DNA from: Podaxis mareebaensis
Taxonomy: Eukaryota; Basidiomycota; Agaricomycetes; Agaricales; Agaricaceae
DNA length: 18,406 nucleotides
Direction: 5' to 3'
Assembly: GCA_018524725.1 (NCBI GenBank)
Contig: JAEUWP010000516.1
Location: 1 to 18,406, forward strand
Of the stretch, positions 16,161 through 18,406 are shown piece after piece; the stretch's first letter is position 1, and each line of letters starts with the position of its first letter. Under the pieces are notes generated by a model that was not told where the DNA came from, did not search any database, and saw nothing but the letters and a program-made list of their open reading frames with translations. A program made the translations under genes and the position numbers.

Positions 16161-18252
16161 TCAGTGGACATCTGGGACTCCGTTTCGTGCAAGTCGCTCT
16201 CTGTGGTTGAGGCAGCGGGTGGCGAACTCCTCTTGTGTGATGGGTCCTTGAATCTGGTCAGCGAAAGAAAACGCTGCGGGGTTCTGGTCTAGGAATTGGA
16301 TAACCCAATGAAAGCCGTCACGAGCTCCATATGGGTAGCGGAAGCGTGGGCAGGTGTCAAGTAGATGATCGTGAGTCTCGAGAGGTTTGCCACATGGGCA
16401 GGAGGTAATATGGTGCCCAGGGAAGAAGCACTGTCGAAAGGCGCTGATGGGCACGTGATTTGTGATGCAGTGAGTGAAGCGCGCACATACTTGGGTGTTC
16501 TTTCCGAGGGGAGACTTTAGATAAGTCCCACTGTTGGCATACTTGGGGAGGAGAGGGTTTCCTGAGCCATCAACGAGAGGGAGCCATGAATGGCTGCGAT
16601 GAGTGGGGTTGTTCATGAGTTGATGCCATAGAGAAAGGCATTTTTGAGTGTAATGGTTGCAAACGAACCCGAGGGAGGTGCAGAAGGGTTGATGGTGGGG
16701 ATTTGGAAGGCGGAGAGACTTGGCAAGAGTATGCGCCCGATGATGGATGGACCATTTGGTGGATGAGGGGATAGACCAGAAATGGACGTGGTTGAGAGGG
16801 GAGGAGGATAGCCAGGAATGCAGCAGAGGAGCGATCATGATGGAGTCTGGATGCGCGCTGTGAGGCCTATAAGAAAATAGAAGTTTGGCAGCAGAGATAG
16901 AGTCAGTGAAGACTACAATAGAGGAACAATTTAAAGATTGAGCTAGAGAAATAGAGGAGAAGAGACCAAGACGGAGAGCATAAGATTCCGAATCAGAAGA
17001 AGTGACTTCACCGCAAGGGTAGACAGAAGAAGAAATGATGTCCAAGTCAGAAGAGTTAAAGACAAGGAAAGCAGAAGTAGCGGAGAGAGAAGGGTTGGAA
17101 GGGACAGAGCCGTCGGTAGCTACAGCAAGGGAGACAGGAGAGGAGAAAGAGAGATCACGAGTGCGTGAGGCATTGGCGATATGAAGTGCCATGGCCCCTT
17201 CTTTCGAAGGGTCAGGGCACTCGAAGAATTTGAGTTGGTCACTAAACAAGTCCAGCAAGCGCTGGCCAGGTTTGGCGCAGGGATGGAGGCGCTGGAACCG
17301 GTCCGTGACCAGTTGGGTGTCTGAAACAAAATCGAGTGCTGTTGAGCACTGTTTGGTATGGTGCGCGTCTAGGGGGTCGACATCGTGTGTGAGGAGTTTG
17401 ATGGGATGGGAGGGAGGGAGAGTGTGGTATCGAAGGGAGCACCTCTTGGCGAGCTTGAAGAGGTGGAGCTGGATGGGAATGAGACCTGTGATGGCCTCAA
17501 CCCCACCCATAGGGGTTGTGCGGAATGCACCCGTGATCCATAAGGTGGCTTGACATTGCATGTGTTGAAGGGACTTGGTAATGCCGTGGTACCTGGCATT
17601 GTGGTTGAACCAGAGACAGAATCCGTATGTCACTATAGGAACCACACAGGATCGGTATAAAAGTCTCTTGTGGAGGGGGGAGAGGCCGTGGATGGAATTG
17701 CTGAGCATACGCATGCATTGGACAGTGGAGAGTGCCTTTGTGGAGTAAAACCGGACGTGTTCTTTGAAGGAGAGGCTTCTATCGAACCAGAAGCCGAGGT
17801 AGCGTAGAAAGGGTTTAGGAGTAATGGTTAGAGAGTCATCGACAATGACAGGGGGGTTGGGTTCATGAGAGGGTCGGTTGGAAAAGTGGAAGGCCTCGGT
17901 TTTGTCTCTTTCGAGGACGAAGCCAAGGCGACGAAGGTATTCTTCACAGTTTTTGTAGACCTGTGAAAGAAGGTGGCAGTTAGTTTGAAAAGAGTTTGAC
18001 TGAACTATAATAAGTCCATCATCCACGAAAGAGACTATTTTACAATGAGGATCATTTGAGAATTTATACATAAAAGGGGAGAGGGATAGAGCTGTGAGAA
18101 TGGGTGAAAGAGTGGAACCTTGGCCAACGCCAACAGAAGCAGAGAACTTGGGAGACAAATTATTGTTCCAAGAATATGTAGTGAAACGGTTACTTAAATA
18201 GTCAGAAAAGAAAGAAACAAGTCGAGAATTGAAGCCTTGGCATTGAAGAGTA
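16161..18252 (-). CDS. LINE ORF2, C-terminal two thirds: reverse transcriptase, RNase H and zinc-binding tail (5'-partial)
   Basis: About 697 codons are open to TGA 16161-16163. Counted from the Leu at 18158, the RT has GVGQGSTLSPIL (motif B, residues 10-21) and SFVDDG (motif C, 43-48). RNase H covers about 343-482 with D349 (ATDGS), E391 and D419 (FTDS). Where the fourth acidic residue is normally found (xAD before LAK), this protein has His 476 (RAHTLAK). A CPCGKP...ETHDH...C cluster (587-603) resembles the C-terminal zinc motif of such LINEs. The N-terminal endonuclease and RT motif A are absent because the similarity ends at 18252. CpG is frequent and there are no internal stops, so the copy is recent. 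It cannot be autonomous without the missing part. Confidence 0.85.
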
Positions 18253-18406
18253 GCCCATCTACAGAGCCCTTTGCAGGCACCCCTACCCTTTCGGGTGACG
18301 TGGAATCAACTTGAGCCAGAACCTGACTATTTTAACTGTATCAGGCTGACCAGTGTAGGATTTAGTCCTCTCAAGCCAAGGGAGCATTCTCTGACATCCC
18401 TTGCTA
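18253..18406. other. Unexplained hairpin-rich sequence upstream of the young LINE
   Basis: The 154 bases match neither the old LINE nor any family I recognise. On the minus strand they can fold into several short stems: ACCC-GAAA-GGGT (18285-18296, a GNRA tetraloop), CCTGA with TCAGG (18322-18345) and CAAGGGA with TCCCTTG (18377-18403). CpG is retained. The sequence could be the 5' part of a chimeric retrocopy, LINE-specific 5' sequence, or unrelated flank. Confidence 0.4.

Larger units (their letters stand above)
15866..18252 (-). mobile_element. Young CpG-rich LINE copy, inserted antisense into the old LINE
   Basis: On the minus strand it ends in a tail of about 26 A (15866-15891). Before it lies a 3' UTR with CAATAAA (16160 down to 15892) and an open ORF2 reaching back at least to 18252. 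Similarity to the old LINE ends there, at ACTCTTCAATGCCAAGGC against ACTCTCCATCACCAAGGC. The insertion point is exact on the left: the old ORF2 reads ...CTCGATTTTGTCTC, then the T run. The old LINE does not resume before the window ends, so the right-hand target duplication is not visible. Confidence 0.85.

Noticed and set aside
17191..17553. 120-codon plus-strand frame opposite the young ORF2.
   Set aside because: It is the antisense shadow of a well-conserved RT/RNase H coding region and lacks any family signature.

Overview
The window is a stack of decayed transposable elements with one broken RecQ-like helicase gene. I see no intact host gene, tRNA, rRNA or CRISPR array. The mixture points to a repeat-rich filamentous fungus, probably a basidiomycete: APE-RT-RNase H non-LTR retrotransposons (LINEs) of Tad1-like type with CCHC-knuckle ORF1s, LTR elements, a Tc1-like DD34E transposon and a multicopy-type RecQ helicase. 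Species cannot be fixed from the sequence.

Layout. 1-1954 (+): a retroelement gag with two CCHC knuckles, followed directly by a polypurine tract and an LTR (1301-1954), with no pol between. It lies inside a minus-strand LINE ORF1 (1955-3387), which itself seems to lie in the 3' end of a second LTR element (LTR 3624-4185). 4186-about 5040 is unassigned. About 5080-6284 (+) is a LINE 3' end carrying a 760-bp TA-flanked inverted-repeat element (5224-5983). 6285-6657 (+) is an RNase H fragment of another LINE copy. 7382-about 10040 (+) is a RecQ-type helicase pseudogene split by a complete 1604-bp Tc1-like element (7630-9233). 10120-10885 (-) is a small ORF1-only LINE derivative with poly(A) tail and a 16-bp target-site duplication. 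10902-15865 (+) is an old LINE with ORF1 and ORF2. 15866-about 18252 (-) is a young, CpG-rich LINE copy inserted into it. 18253-18406 is unexplained, hairpin-rich sequence.

History. Every in-frame stop inside the old LINE's two ORFs is TGA (16 of 16). Where the young copy gives an informative alignment most of these fall on arginine, the pattern left by deamination of methylated CGA codons. From 4779 to 9624 I find no CpG at all, while the young LINE is rich in CpG. The window therefore records insertions of different ages in a genome that mutates CpG in repeats. The LINEs insert into one another, share a 3' tail, and appear to mobilise an ORF1-only partner in trans.
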